From Micractinium sp. NFX-FRZ (lineage: Eukaryota; Chlorophyta; Trebouxiophyceae; Chlorellales; Chlorellaceae), in assembly GCA_029339195.1 (NCBI GenBank), contig JAPTJF010000376.1, positions 1 to 63,441 on the forward strand: 63,441 nt of DNA, in the 5' to 3' direction. This document shows positions 1-10,801 of the stretch, one piece after another (within the stretch, counting starts at the first letter, position 1; each line of letters begins with the position of its first letter). Below the pieces are notes generated by a model. It made no database searches. It saw only the letters and a program-made list of their open reading frames with translations, and was not told the DNA's origin. The position numbers and the translations under genes were made by a program.

Positions 1-1659
1 TTGCCGGGGGGGTTGTAGTTGCAGGCCACCAGCCCGCAGCTGGAGAGGCCGCAGCCCACCTCGGTGGTGCCCTTCCACACCACCTGACAGGGTAAAGGAG
101 GGGCAGAGGGAGAAAAGGGGGAGCGGCGTGTCAGGAGGCGGGTGGCGGCGTGCGGGGCAGTGCACGGGGGAGGCGTGCGGGCACCCGGGTCCCAGCACTG
201 CTCTGCTGCCGCACGGAGCAAACTTTTATACCAGGCCTCAAACTGGGACGAACTTGCAGCCTACTTCCCCAGACCGCGCCCCCGCCGCACCTGGGTGAAG
301 TGCCCCGTGCCGCTGCTGAAGCCGGAGCCGGGTGCGTAGGCGCCCTCCTCCTCCATCCACATGGCCACGGCGGCGGCGCAGGTGCGCAGGGAGGACCCCA
401 TGGCCAGGTTCTCGCCGTACGAAGACTGGGAGTGCTGCAGGGGGTGAAGGGAGGCAGGGGGAACAAAGGGGGTGAGGAGAGAGATGGTGGCTTGCGGTGG
501 AACTGGGGGCAAGCACACGCCGCTAGTAGGAGGCAGGCCAAGCACCCAGCAACCCCCCACCACGGCCCCCTTCCCTGCCCTGTCCCAGCTGTGCCCCACC
601 TGCATGACGCAAGTGTTGGCCACCCCTTGGGCGTGCTGTGCCAGGGTGGCGCTCCAGGTCAGCGGGGAGGCACCGCGGCGGGCGCGCGCGGCGTTGTGGG
701 CCTCCAGGGTGGCCTGGATGTCGGGGCAGCTGCCGCCGCCGGCAGCAGCAGAGGCAGAGGCGGAGGCGGAGGAGGTGGCGCCGGTTCCGGAGAGGCCACC
801 CATGGTGCCTGCAGGGGAGCAGGGAAGGTGTGGGGGATGGGTGTGTCTGAGCGTGCGCTGGGAGGCGGGCAGGCATCGGAGGTGGGTGCTGGGCAGCTGG
901 GTGCATGCGGGTGCAGGCGCTGGTGGTTGCGCGGCGGCAGCTCAGTGCACGCTCTTGAGGGGCACATCGGTGCTGCTGCCTCTCGGACGGCACCACGTGA
1001 CTAGCACACTTCTGCCCCCTCTCCTCCCTGCTCACCCTGGGTGCCGGCGGTGGGGCGGGGGTGGGTGCTGTGTGCGGGGGCGGTGGAGGAGGGGTAGACA
1101 CCGCCGCCGGAGGCGCTACCCGTGCCAGAGCCGCCGTCAGTGGGGAAGGGGTTGGCGGTGGTGGGTGCTGGGCTGGAGGCGGGTTCCGTGCGGCTGCCGG
1201 ACCTGGCGGCCGCGGCGGCTACGGCAGTGGCAGAACCCTGTGACGACGACGCAAGAGCCAGGGCGGTGGCCGAGCCGCCGCCGCTGGCGCTGGCGCTTGC
1301 ACTTGCGATGGAGGTGGTTGCGGGCAGAGTGCCTGCACGCGAGGTCAGCAGGGAGGGCGTGCACGACGTTGAGTGAGCGAGCCATGCAAACTTTGCAGGG
1401 CTCGGCGGCGGCGGCGGCGGCGGTGGCGTCGTTCAAAAAGCCTGTCCTTCCAGCCCGTGGGTCCTAGCCTGCCGCCTCTGCCTGGCCTCGCCAGCCTACC
1501 TGTCTGCGTTTGGGAGGGCGTCACGTCGCCTGGGTTCGTCTGGTCGCTGGGAGATGGCGACAGCTCTGGGGACTGCCGGGCAGGGGCAGGGCGAGCAGAG
1601 GCACCCAGGGGCAGCAGGGCGCTCAGCAGGAGCAGGAGGGCAGTGCACTTGAGCGCCAT
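1..1659 (-). CDS. CAP/PR-1 family secreted protein, copy 1 (3' end cut by window edge)
   Basis: Secreted cysteine-rich CAP (SCP/PR-1) protein. Five exons join in frame: 1659-1500, 1332-1036, 808-600, 434-291 and 83-1. It starts with a hydrophobic signal peptide (MALKCTALLLLLSALLPLGA). A long Ser/Ala/Gly/Pro-rich linker of roughly 160 residues follows, then the CAP domain: a helix with HNAARARRG, then SSYGENLAMG, the CAP1-type motif GHFTQVVWKGTTEVGCG and the CAP2-type CNYNPPGN at the very edge. The last two or so residues and the stop lie outside the window. The Cys-containing SCPDIQATLEAHN start of the domain matches copies 2 and 3 at 8.6 kb and 38 kb, and exon 434-291 has the same 144-base length as the equivalent exon of copy 2. 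CAP proteins are extracellular; sterol binding or defence roles are known for plant and fungal members. The role here is unknown. Confidence 0.85.
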
Positions 1660-2562
1660 GGCTGGAGGTGTTGGGAGAGGGCTTCAGGTCGGGCAGGGGG
1701 GATCGTTGCGACGTTGAGGGTCGCAGAGGGCGTTGGGAGCGACGGAAGAGCGAGAATGAAAGACCAGCCGCACAGGAGCCCGTAAGTGGCGGCTGCAGGT
1801 GTCCGCTTTCTTCCACCGCATGCGGGAGGTTGCCATGCGCAAGCAGCACCATCACCTGCAACCTGGGAACGTCTCACATGCATCTCCTCTGCTCCCTCAA
1901 TCGTAGAAAGTTGTGCATCAGACATGCAAGCAAGAATTGAAGCTCATGCAGGGGTTGCCTCTGGCAACGTCACGCGCATCCAGCTCAGCGCTCGCAAGTC
2001 GCAACCAGCTACCCGCCAGCACCCATTTCACCTGCTGCTGCCACCCACCCCTCAACCACCAGCAGGCAGAGCCCTCAATCTGCCAGCCTGCTGAAGCAAA
2101 GGGTGGTGACAAGCGCCCTGCAGCGGTGTTCCATTAATCTGTCTGCCGTCTGTACCGCGGGGCAGTGGGGGTGCTGCGTATGACAATTGTGTACATGACA
2201 TGGGCCACGATGAGGTATGAATCAAAGAGGGGCGGATACAGACAGGACTTGGGAGGGCAGTAGGAGACGATAACAGCAAAAGAGCAGTGAGCAACCACGA
2301 GCAGCAAAGCGGAAGGGGGGGAGCAGAAAGGCAAAAACAGTGCGCATGAAAAGCGGCGCTTAAGCCGAGGGGAGGGAGCTGGCACAGGGAGTAGAAGGTG
2401 GTACAAAGGAGCAAGCACGAGAGCAGGAGGGAGAAGCAGCAGGTGGCGCGGCCGGGCATCACGCGGCTCGCATGCCCAATGCAGCTGGGCGGGGCATTTT
2501 GATTAGCGTGGCATTGGGTTCAGCATCTGGCTGGCACCGCAGCCGCTGCCAGTTAGGCGGCC
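1660..2562. other. Intergenic: CAP1 5' flank and SAP-gene 3' flank
   Basis: No convincing coding sequence. Both neighbours lie on the minus strand, so this holds the promoter of the CAP gene and the 3' UTR of the SAP-domain gene. Base composition is less GC-rich than the genes, and the ORFs here have no family resemblance. Confidence 0.5.
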
Positions 2563-3457
2563 TCACCCACCGCGTGCGCTGCGCTGGTGGTCCAATATCC
2601 TCTGAATCAGATCATCCTTCTTGCCGCTGACTGGCAGATTCCACGCCTTCAGCACGTTCTGCAGCTCCTTGATTGTTTTTGACAGCAGCCCAAGGCGGTT
2701 GAAGGCTGAGGTGGCAGGGTCGGGCACGCCTGCGCCGCCGCTGCCGCCCGCTGCGCTGCTGGGGCCGGGGCCGCCGTCGCCTGCTGCTGCTGCTGGCCGC
2801 TTGGATGGGCGCCCACCTTCGGCCTCCTCTACTGGCCGCTTGCCTTTGTCTGCGGCCAGGGCAGGGAGGGCGGGGCAGGGCAGGGGTCGGGAGGCGGTTG
2901 GGGGTGAGCCTGGGGGAGACGGGTGGGCAGAGACGGCAGGCCAAGCGCTTGCGCATGCAGTACCTGCAAGCAGTGCCTTGCCTCTTCCACGCCCGACACT
3001 GCTTCATTGCTGGCTGGCCAGCCAGCACCAGCAGCAGCGCCGTCAGCGCCCCGCCCCCACTGCCCTCGCTCCTGCACGGGGCACGCTGCGCACCTGCCGC
3101 CTTGCCCTGCTTGCGCTTTGCTTCCTCTTTCAGCTTCTTGTTCTGCAGCGTGCGCACCAGGTGACTGGTGGTGTCATTCTTCACTACTTGTTGCGGTGCC
3201 GTATCGTGGTCTGCTATGTACAGCGCCGGCGGCGCCGAGAAGGCGGCGCCCGGCTGCACCGCCACCAGCGTGCCCCTGCGGCGCGGCGGCGGAAGAGAGG
3301 GCGTTCGGTCAAGTTTCAAGACGGCTTCCAGCGGCTGCTGGCGGGGTGGGGCGGCCGGAAGAGGCGACGGGAGGGAGGTGCAAGGTCGGTGGGGGAGCTG
3401 GACGGCTTGCAGGTCGCACCTAGAGGGCAGATTGTCCAGGAATCCAGCTAGGCTCAT
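2563..3457 (-). CDS. Small SAP-domain protein
   Basis: Predicted 216-residue protein from two exons, 3457-3094 and 2849-2563, joined in phase 1. The start chosen is MSLAGFLDNLPSRCDL; an upstream in-frame extension exists but overlaps the divergent promoter. The middle (about residues 85-125) is charged and probably helical (LQNKKLKEEAKRKQGK). After a Gly/Ala/Pro linker the C-terminus holds a SAP motif: LQNVLKAWNLPVSGKKDDLI, followed by QRILDHQ. It shows the helix-turn-helix pattern and the conserved Gly-Lys-Lys/Leu pattern. SAP motifs usually bind DNA or chromatin in nuclear proteins, so a nuclear role is likely but inferred from this domain alone. No other domain is recognised. It is divergent from the ALG2-like gene. 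Confidence 0.75.
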
Positions 3458-3672
3458 TTGGACTCGCTGGTGGGCTCCCGAGCTGCCTCTCGATCGAGCG
3501 AAGAACCCGAGGTGCCAGTCCAGTGCCTCCCCTTGCTGGCTCGTAGTTCTTGAGCTAATGCAAAACGACCAGGGCGCGAAAATGCCGAAATGCAGCCGTT
3601 TGCAAAGAAAGCTGCCGAGCTGGCGGCAGTAAAGCTCAGGGCCGATGCGACCGATCGCCGTCTTTCCCGAAG
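3458..3672. promoter_or_regulatory. Bidirectional promoter between SAP gene and ALG2-like gene
   Basis: 215 bp separate two divergent start codons, so both core promoters and 5' UTRs must share or overlap this stretch. No TATA box is obvious. Confidence 0.5.
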
Positions 3673-6106
3673 ATGGTGCGCACCAGAAGATCGACGGGCA
3701 GCCCGCCTCTGCGGGTGGCGTTCTGCCACCCCGACTTGGGGCTTGGAGGTGCGTCTTGTGGGCGGCTGCGCGGCCTGCCTCATGCTTGTGTGGGTCCTCT
3801 GTGCAGTGCGGCTGCATCAATGCGTTCGCCTGAGCGTTGCCGTGCCCCTACCTGCAGGGGCGGAGCGCCTGATAGTGGACGCAGCGGTGGAGCTGGCGGG
3901 GCACGACCACACGGTGCGCTTTCCTTGGCTGTCTTGCTTGCCCTTCTGGCAGCACTGCCACTGCCACTCACCAAGCTCGTATCAGCATTCAGGGATGCAT
4001 GCGGCAGCCAAGGTACCTGAGGGCTGTGCGCACTCGGGTGGCCCACCACCTGCTGCTCCCGCCTTGTCGCCGCACCCCACTGAGACTTGGGTCGGCTGCC
4101 CCACCGCCCCTCCCCACTACATGAAGTCATTTTCCGCATGCACGCTCCTGCCCTGCACATCTCATACATTGTGGTGGTTTGCATGTAAAGCTGTAAAGCT
4201 GTGCATGCATTCCTGCCCAGGTGTTCTCCGCGCACTGCGTTCCACTAGCCCCGTCACCTCGTCACGCCTCGTAAGCACTCCATTGAAGCCTCCCTCCCTG
4301 CTCTTTGAAACCGCAGGTAGACGTATACACCGCGTTCCACGACCCGCAGCGCTGCTTTGCCGAGACCGTGGGCGGCCCCTTCTCAGTGACTGTCGCTGGC
4401 GGCTGGTTCCCGCGCGCCATCGCCGGGCGTGCGCACGCGCTGTGCGCCTACATTCGCTGCGCGCTGTGCGCGCTGTACATCGCCTGGCTGAGCTGGCGCA
4501 CCTCCAAGCAGTACGACGTCATCATTGTTGACCAAGTGTCTGCAGTGGTGCCCCTGCTGCGCCTGCTCACCTCTGCCCGCGTGCTCTTCTACTGCCACTT
4601 CCCAGACCTGCTGCTGGCGCAGCGCCGCTCCCGCCTGCACGCCGCCTACCGTGCGCCCCTCGACTGGGTGGAGCAGCAGTCTACCGGGGCGGCAGACAGC
4701 GTGGTGGTGAACAGCGGCTTCACGCAGGGTGAGCTGGGATGTGTTGAAAGCATGGGCTGGCAGGGGGCTGGGAAAGCTGGGGAAATGCGCGCAAGGTTGC
4801 AAGGATGATGGCCTCGTTGACTGTAGAGCTAGCTGCTGGTTGCGCTGGCAGGGAGCCGGATTACCCTTGCCAAAATTTGCTTGCTTCAACACCTCTCGTG
4901 GTGGTCTTCCTGCTCCTGCCCCTTGCTCTGCATAAGTAGACACCTCCTCCATCCCTGCCTCCCCGCCCTATTGTTCAACAGGCGTGTTTGCTGAGACCTT
5001 TGCGCGGCTGCACGCGCGGGGCGCGCGGCCAGGGGTTCTGTACCCAGCAGTGTCCATCCCTGCAGAATCTGACCTGGTGGAGGCGCAGGCTGGCTGGCGG
5101 GGTGGCTTGCCGGGGGAGCTGGCGGCCTTTGTGGAGGGAGGCCCCACCTTCCTGTCCATCAACCGATTTGAGCGGAAGAAGGTGAGGGATTAAGAATGTG
5201 TATGTCGTGTATGTCCAGATGTGTTGTGCTACCGTGCTGTGCTGTGGTGCTGGGAGAGGATGTCAGCAGCACGGGGGGCGGCAGCGGTGCCCGGTGCCAG
5301 GCAGACACACGGCTGGCTGCTTGCGGTGCGCTACGCCTGTGAGCTGAGCACGCAGCACCTGGTTGACGTCACCCGCTCAAACCCACCATGTCTCAGCCCA
5401 TGCCCTTCCCTCCTTAGCAATTCTCATTCACCACACGTGCACCTGCGCATACACACCCTACTGCTCGCACCTACTTTCTGCACCCATCTGCCTCCGCTTC
5501 CCTCTCCTCCTCCCCACACCGCAGGGCATTGGCCTGGCCATTGAAGCGCTGCGCGACCTCCGGGCACGCGGGCAGCAGTACGCCAGCTGTCGCCTGGTTT
5601 TGGCAGGCGGCTACGACCCGCGGCTGGCAGAAAACGTGGAGCACCTGGAAGAGCTGCGTCAACTGGCAGCTGAGCTGGACGTCGCCGACGCCGTGCGCTT
5701 CCTTCCCTCGTTTTCGGACGCCCAGCGCGCCTGGCTGCTGGCCGCCAGCGTGGCTGTGCTCTACACCCCCCAGGCGGAGCACTTTGGGATTGTTCCTCTG
5801 GAGGCCATGGCCGCAGGGCGCCCCGTGGTGGCCTGTGACAGCGGCGGCCCCAAGGAGAGCGTGCTCGACGGGCGCACTGGGTTCCTGCGCCCGCCACAGG
5901 CGGAGGCGTGGGCCGATGCGATGGCTGCGCTGGTGGGCGGCGGCGCTGCACAGCGTATGGGCGCTGCGGCGCGGCAGCACGTGCAGGGCAAGTTTTCTCG
6001 GGCAGCATTTGGGGAGGAGCTGAATGCGCGGGTGGTGGAGCTGGCGGGCAGCAGGCGCGGCAGCAGCAGCGGCGGCGGCGGGCGGAAGCAGCAGCGGCGG
6101 CGGTGA
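3673..6106 (+). CDS. ALG2: ALG2-type alpha-1,3/1,6-mannosyltransferase
   Basis: Family GT4 enzyme of the ER membrane. ALG2 adds the second and third mannose (alpha-1,3 then alpha-1,6) from GDP-mannose to the dolichol-linked Man1GlcNAc2 precursor of N-glycans. Five exons (3673-3748, 3858-3913, 4317-4728, 4982-5181, 5525-6106) splice in frame to 441 residues, between human (about 416) and yeast (about 503). The N-terminus has the family start VAFCHPDLGLGGAERLIVDA. Around residues 75-105 lies a hydrophobic helix (AYIRCALCALYIAWLSW) typical of the membrane-associated segment. FYCHFPDLLLA and VVNSGFTQGVFAETF follow. The C-terminal domain has the GT4 EX7E signature in EHFGIVPLEAMAAGRPVVA (about residue 333) and SGGPKESV. 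The extreme C-terminus is Ser/Gly/Arg-rich low complexity. Confidence 0.92.
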
Positions 6107-6148
6107 CGTTCGTTGATGCGCAAGCTTGTGAACACCAGTTTGCTCTTA

Positions 6149-6153
6149 TGTAA
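6149..6153 (+). promoter_or_regulatory. TGTAA polyadenylation signal of ALG2-like gene
   Basis: TGTAA lies 43 bases behind the stop codon. This pentamer is the usual green-algal poly(A) signal. Confidence 0.6.
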
Positions 6154-6381
6154 TGTGAGGCAATGCACTCATGTTTTGGGACGATGAAGGAGGCGTGACG
6201 GGCTGGGATTGGCTGCTTCAAGATGCCTCTGGCAGCGAGGGCGGCGGCACAGCGGGCACAGCGGCAGAGTTTGACAGGTCAATGCCCAGGTGCCGCTGCG
6301 CTATAGACCGCGCTGTTTCGCTTCCCGGCACTCTGTTTGTGCTGAATTCAGTCGCCCAAGCCGCTCACAGCTGCGCGCAAA

Positions 6382-7937
6382 ATGCAGCTGACTCACGAGA
6401 GCAAACTCGACGCGCTGCGGGCCCGGCTGACGGGGCTCTCAGAGATGCTAGGAGGCGACGGAGACGCGGCAGATCGGGTGTCGGTGTCCGTGCAGCTGCC
6501 AGCCGAGGTGCACCCGCCCTACCGCCCAGCGACAGCGGCGGCGCCGCGGCGCCACTTCCAGTCTGCAGGCTCAGCCGTCCTGCGGTCAGCCAACGCACAC
6601 GCCAGAGACACGCCACTTGGAGGTCTGCTGCAAAAGTACCGAGACGCAGAAGCCCAGTGGCTCAAGGTGCGCTCGAGGGAGCCGGCGACTGGGGGCGGTG
6701 GTGGATTTGGGGGTCATGCCTGCCTCGCCAGGACCCCGGGTGCTGCCTTAGCCTGCTTCCCCTCATTCTACCCTGCGGCGTTTGCAGGAGAAGGGGAGAA
6801 TGGCCCTGGAGATCAAGGGCGAAGCGGCGCGGCGGCACAAGGCAGAGGCGGAGCTGCGCCGGGTGAAGGTGGGTGGGCGGTCTACGGGAGGGCTGGGGTG
6901 GGATGCAAGTGCTGCTTCCAGGAAGACTGAAGGAGAAGATCACCAACAAGCTATAATTCTGCTATGGTCCCCCCAGAAGAGCGTGAACGGGCAGCTGTGT
7001 TTCTGCCCCTCCTGCTCAACCTGCTGCCTCCCAATCATGCCGCTACCGCAACTGTCTGCTGAAAGTGCAGGAGCAGCTGGCTTTCCGGCTGGGTGAGGTG
7101 AAGCACCTAAAGGAGGCGCTGAGGGGGCGGGACGGGCAGCTGACGGACTTGCAGGACCGGCTGCGGGAGTATGAGCTGGCAGAGGGCGGGGAGCGCACTG
7201 CAGCGGAGACCGTGCGCCAGGCGGAAGGTGGGTGCTGGTGGTGGGTGCTGGGACGGGGCCCAGGCACATCAGCTGTTGGCGGGTCTTGGAAATAGGCTGG
7301 GCTAGGGATTGGGCCTGTGGCATGCCCCTGGGGACGGCATCATATTTCTACTGCCGACAGCATGCACCTTGCCCACCTGGTGCTTCAACCACCCCCACCC
7401 TCCTTGGCGGCCCCACGTTCCCCTTGCAGCCGAGCGAGACGAGCTGCGCGGCGCCATGTCAGAGCTGCTGCAGCGGCTGACGGCCGCTGACCAGGTCATA
7501 GGGCGGGCAGATGAGAGCATGGCGGCGCTGGAGGAGCAGCTGGGCGCTGTGGCCGAGCAGCGGCTGCAGGCGGAGCAGGAGGCTGCAGCGGCACGGGCCG
7601 AGGCGGATGCCCTGCGAGAGGAGGCGGCAGAGCTGCGGGTGAGGGGGCTGGGGGCACTTTGCAGTTGAGGTGTGAGTGTGCTTCAGCGAGCGAGTGTGTG
7701 GGTGCCCTGAAGCAGAGGTGCTGGAGGGATGAGGTGCCGCGGTGCCTGCTCACCTCCTCGGGCTGCCCCCTACCCCCTGCCGCCTCTGCGCAGTGGAAGT
7801 GCAGCCTGCTGAACCAGCTGTCGGACCTGACGCTGAAGCAGAACGACGAGAAGACGGCCACCCTGCGCCAGCTGCTGGAGTCGGAGAGCTTGCTGGACGC
7901 CGAGACGGGGCCGGCGGGCGGGAGCGGGTTCGAGTAG
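6382..7937 (+). CDS. Coiled-coil protein of unknown function
   Basis: Five exons (6382-6666, 6788-6868, 7071-7227, 7430-7638, 7794-7937) join in frame to about 291 residues. The first 95 residues are unstructured except MQLTHESKLDALRARLTGLS. From about residue 85 to 275 the protein is a nearly continuous coiled coil rich in Glu, Arg, Ala and Leu, for example LGEVKHLKEALRGRD and ERDELRGAMSELLQRL. It ends with a distinct, less repetitive module (WKCSLLNQLSDLTLKQNDEK) that looks conserved in style, then a disordered GGSGFE tail. I do not recognise the family. A centrosomal, basal-body or scaffold role would be a guess from the coiled coil alone. The acceptor of exon 3 could also lie a few bases further upstream. 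Confidence 0.75.
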
Positions 7938-8595
7938 CGCAACAGATGCAGGCACACGCTTGACTGGGGTGGCGCGGGCCGCAACACCCACAATCACACA
8001 AACCGGGACCTTGCAATACAATATCTGTGTCTTCTGTCCACGTACTGTTTAAATTTTAGCACAGCCACATCGAAGCACCAGCCAGGGGCTGCCGCCGCCG
8101 GGGGAAACAGAAGCAGCTCCTAGCGCTCACAGGCGGGCGCATGCGGAAGGTACGACAGGAGGAGAAGTTACTGCCCAGCAAACCACCACCAGCATGGGGA
8201 AACGCAGAGACGAATGGGGATGACCGGCAGGGACCACCCACACATGTGTACAGACCACTGGCAACATACAGGCCCGGTGCCAGCACAGCAAGCGTGGCAC
8301 AGGTTCCTCTTGTTGTGCTCCTGGCAGGGTCCATCTGTGCACGGTCCTGATTGCCCAACTTGCTTGCGTGTCTTTACAAACAAAGATGTGGTGTGACAGT
8401 GTACAGATACGCAGTATATGAGTCAGGGTTAGAGAGTGCACAGGAGGTACGACAAAAGGGAGTATAGGTGTAACGCTCAGACAGTTGTGGTCAAATGAAA
8501 CGGGGGTGAAGCGTACAGTAAGGTATAGGAGGTGGTAATGAATTGTACATGGTTGCAGGCGGGTACAGTTGAGATGCGGATAATTGATTGCGCCA
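7938..8595. other. Convergent 3' region
   Basis: Shared 3' flank of two convergent genes. It is comparatively AT-richer near 8040-8060. No gene is seen. Confidence 0.5.
8374..8378 (-). promoter_or_regulatory. Candidate TGTAA poly(A) signal for CAP copy 2
   Basis: TGTAA on the minus strand, about 220 bases behind the CAP2 stop codon. The distance is long but possible for algal 3' UTRs. Confidence 0.35.
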
Positions 8596-10081
8596 CTACA
8601 CACTTGCTGCAAACTGGCCAGGCACATTGCCGGCTGGGGAGTACCTGCAAGCGACCATGACCGCGCTTCGACATCTGGCCAGGCCGCACCCCACAGCGGT
8701 GGTGCCTTTCCACACCACCTGCAGGCGCAAACGGCAGGGAGATGTGTTGTTTTAGTGGAATGAGCTGGGTGAGGCAGCTGGACGTGCTGTGTTCTGAAGG
8801 CCCTGCTGGAATCAATGCCCCACCCCAGCTCACCCCACCCAACCTTGATCCCACCCCACCCTACCCAACCCAACCCAACCCAACCCAACCCAACGCACCA
8901 TGTCCCACCACGACAACCCCACACCTCCCACGCTCCCGCCCACCGCCACACCTGCGTCCAGTGGCCGACGGCAGCAGAGAACTCCCCGCGGTACAGCGGT
9001 GCCTCGTTCACCCACAGCCGGACAGCGTCGGCGCACCCAGCACCGGCAGCGTAGCTCAGGTATAGATTCTCGCCAACCGCGCCATCATTGGAGTTCTGTA
9101 AAGGGATTACCGGAGCCAGCAGGGTTCCTTGCTCAAGCCAGCCATCAGCCAATCAGGCAAGGGTGCGCTTATGTGCAAGGACAGCTGCTCGGCTCCTCAT
9201 TCGCCCCAGTCCCAGCACACCCAGACCACACCCTCCAGCACCCACCTGGAAGCGGCAGGCTGCACTCCACGCCTGCGCGCCCGCAGCCAGTTGGGTGCTC
9301 CAAACCAGCGGCGCAGCCCCGCGCTGCGCCCGGGCAGCGTTATGCAGGGCGAGTGCCTTCTGGGCGTCCTGCAGGTGGTGTGGGCCCGGGGTCAGTGGGG
9401 CACAGGTCAGCGCACACCAGGGGTGATCAGGAAGGGCAGCGGATCCATGCAGGCTGGCAGGCAGGCAACATAGTAGGAAGGTGGGCAGGCAGGCATGCAG
9501 GCATAACAAAGGTGGCTGGGCAGGCCTGCAAGGCGGTGCACTTGCCGGGCATGAGCCGCCGTTGGGGTTGGGCACGCCGGGCAAGTGCGGCGCGCCAGTG
9601 GGCGTGAGGGGTAAGGGCAGGGTGGTGGGGGAGGCAGCTGGCGTCCCGATGTGCTTAGCCCGCGCCCAGCTGATGCTAGGGGGGAGTCGGGGGCCGCCAG
9701 GAAGGGCGTGGCCTGCGGGGCGGAGGGCAGAGGAGCGTGGAGGGGGTGGGGGCTGTACCTGTCAGCAGCTGACGTCGGCGGTGCCAGCTGATGAATCGGT
9801 GCCCCGCAGCTGCTTGCCTGTTCCGGGGCTAGAGCTCGCCACAGAGGCGTCAAGTGCGGATCTTGCAGCAGCATCTTGCAGCAGACTGCGCCCTGCAGGC
9901 AAGGGGTGCAGAACGGTGTGCATGGCATGTGCAGGCGGTCGCTGGCACCAGCGCAGGCGCTGGCGGTAGACCGATGGAGGCAAGGGGGGGGGCGGCACAT
10001 CCACGACCGTCGCCGCTCCGCATGCTCACCCATGGCATTACAAAAGATACCGAAAAGAAGCAGTGCCAAGAGAGGCCGCAT
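8596..10081 (-). CDS. CAP/PR-1 family secreted protein, copy 2
   Basis: Complete CAP protein of about 227 residues in six exons: 10081-10030, 9892-9818, 9712-9546, 9368-9246, 9095-8952 and 8718-8596. The signal peptide is MRPLLALLLFGIFCNAMG. A Ser/Pro/Thr-rich spacer leads to NPNGGSCPDAQKALALHNAA, then VWSTQLAAGAQAWSAACRFQ, AVGENLYL, VGHWTQ, VVWKGTTAVGCGLARC and the C-terminal CRYSPAGNVPGQFAASV. Reading frame is kept only if introns 2 and 3 use GC donors (AG|GCAAGC after 9818 and CG|GCAAGT after 9546). The third CAP gene has GC donors at the same two positions. It is much closer to copy 3 than to copy 1. The protein is extracellular by signal peptide; its molecular role is unknown. Confidence 0.87.
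8864..8894. repeat. (CCCAA)6 microsatellite in CAP2 intron
   Basis: Six or so CCCAA units in the last CAP2 intron. On the transcribed strand it reads TTGGG repeats, able to form a G-quadruplex. Confidence 0.9.
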
Positions 10082-10801
10082 AGCTGTCTGAAGCCGAACC
10101 GCGCAACCAGGCCCGAGCGCCGCAGGGACTGAGCCAGCGAGTGCCGGCCGGCGAGGCAAACTGTGCAGAGAGGGCCACCCACGCTTAGCAGGCCCAGGCA
10201 GGCGCCATGCACGCCGACCCTGGCGCGCCACATGGCGCCGCTCTTGCTGGCACCGTGCTACCACATCACCTTCTGCCTGGCCACGCAGTTGACCAGGGTT
10301 TATCCCTCTCTTCTTTCCCTGCCTTTTCAACTCGGTCAGTGAGAGCTTTCCTGACCTCAAGACAACTTGGTCCGTTCACATAGCACGCCACAGCAGGAAC
10401 AGCAGGGCATGCATGCGCTGGCTGCACTTGCCTCAATTGTGCCAACACGGACCACAAGCCCAGGGCACCGTGACGCGTGCTGTTCAATGTATGTGCCAAC
10501 ATTCGATTAGCACGCACGTTCAAGCGATTGGGAACATCAGTGGTAGAAAGCAGAGGACTGTTCAAGCACGCAACAGCAAGCAGAGTCGTGGGATACTGTA
10601 CCCCCAGGCAGCACAAAGCAGGGGGCGGACAGCAAATGGAAAAAACTTGGTAAAGTGGGGGGGGTAAAGAGACTGCCAAGGAGGTACACATGCATGATGA
10701 CACATGATGAGTTGAGGCGGTTGGCGGCAGGGAAGCACGGCCTCGTTTGCTAAGCCAACCTGGCAGAGCTTGCCAGGATCAGCCGCCATGTGCGCTCCCC
10801 C
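10082..10801. other. Intergenic between TRANK1-like gene end and CAP2 start
   Basis: About 720 bp holding the CAP2 promoter and the 3' UTR of the giant minus-strand gene. No gene is recognised; the ORFs here resemble nothing. Confidence 0.5.

Noticed and set aside
472..1467. 331-codon plus-strand open frame over the CAP1 gene
   Set aside because: It is the antisense shadow of GC-rich CAP1 exons and introns; the minus strand carries the recognisable CAP motifs and splice sites.
2612..3820. 402-residue continuous minus-strand protein
   Set aside because: It reads through an intron and the divergent promoter; the two-exon SAP model ends in a recognisable domain, while the long frame does not.
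8864..8894. CCCAA array as interstitial telomere
   Set aside because: The plant/algal telomere unit is CCCTAAA; this array lacks the T and is short.
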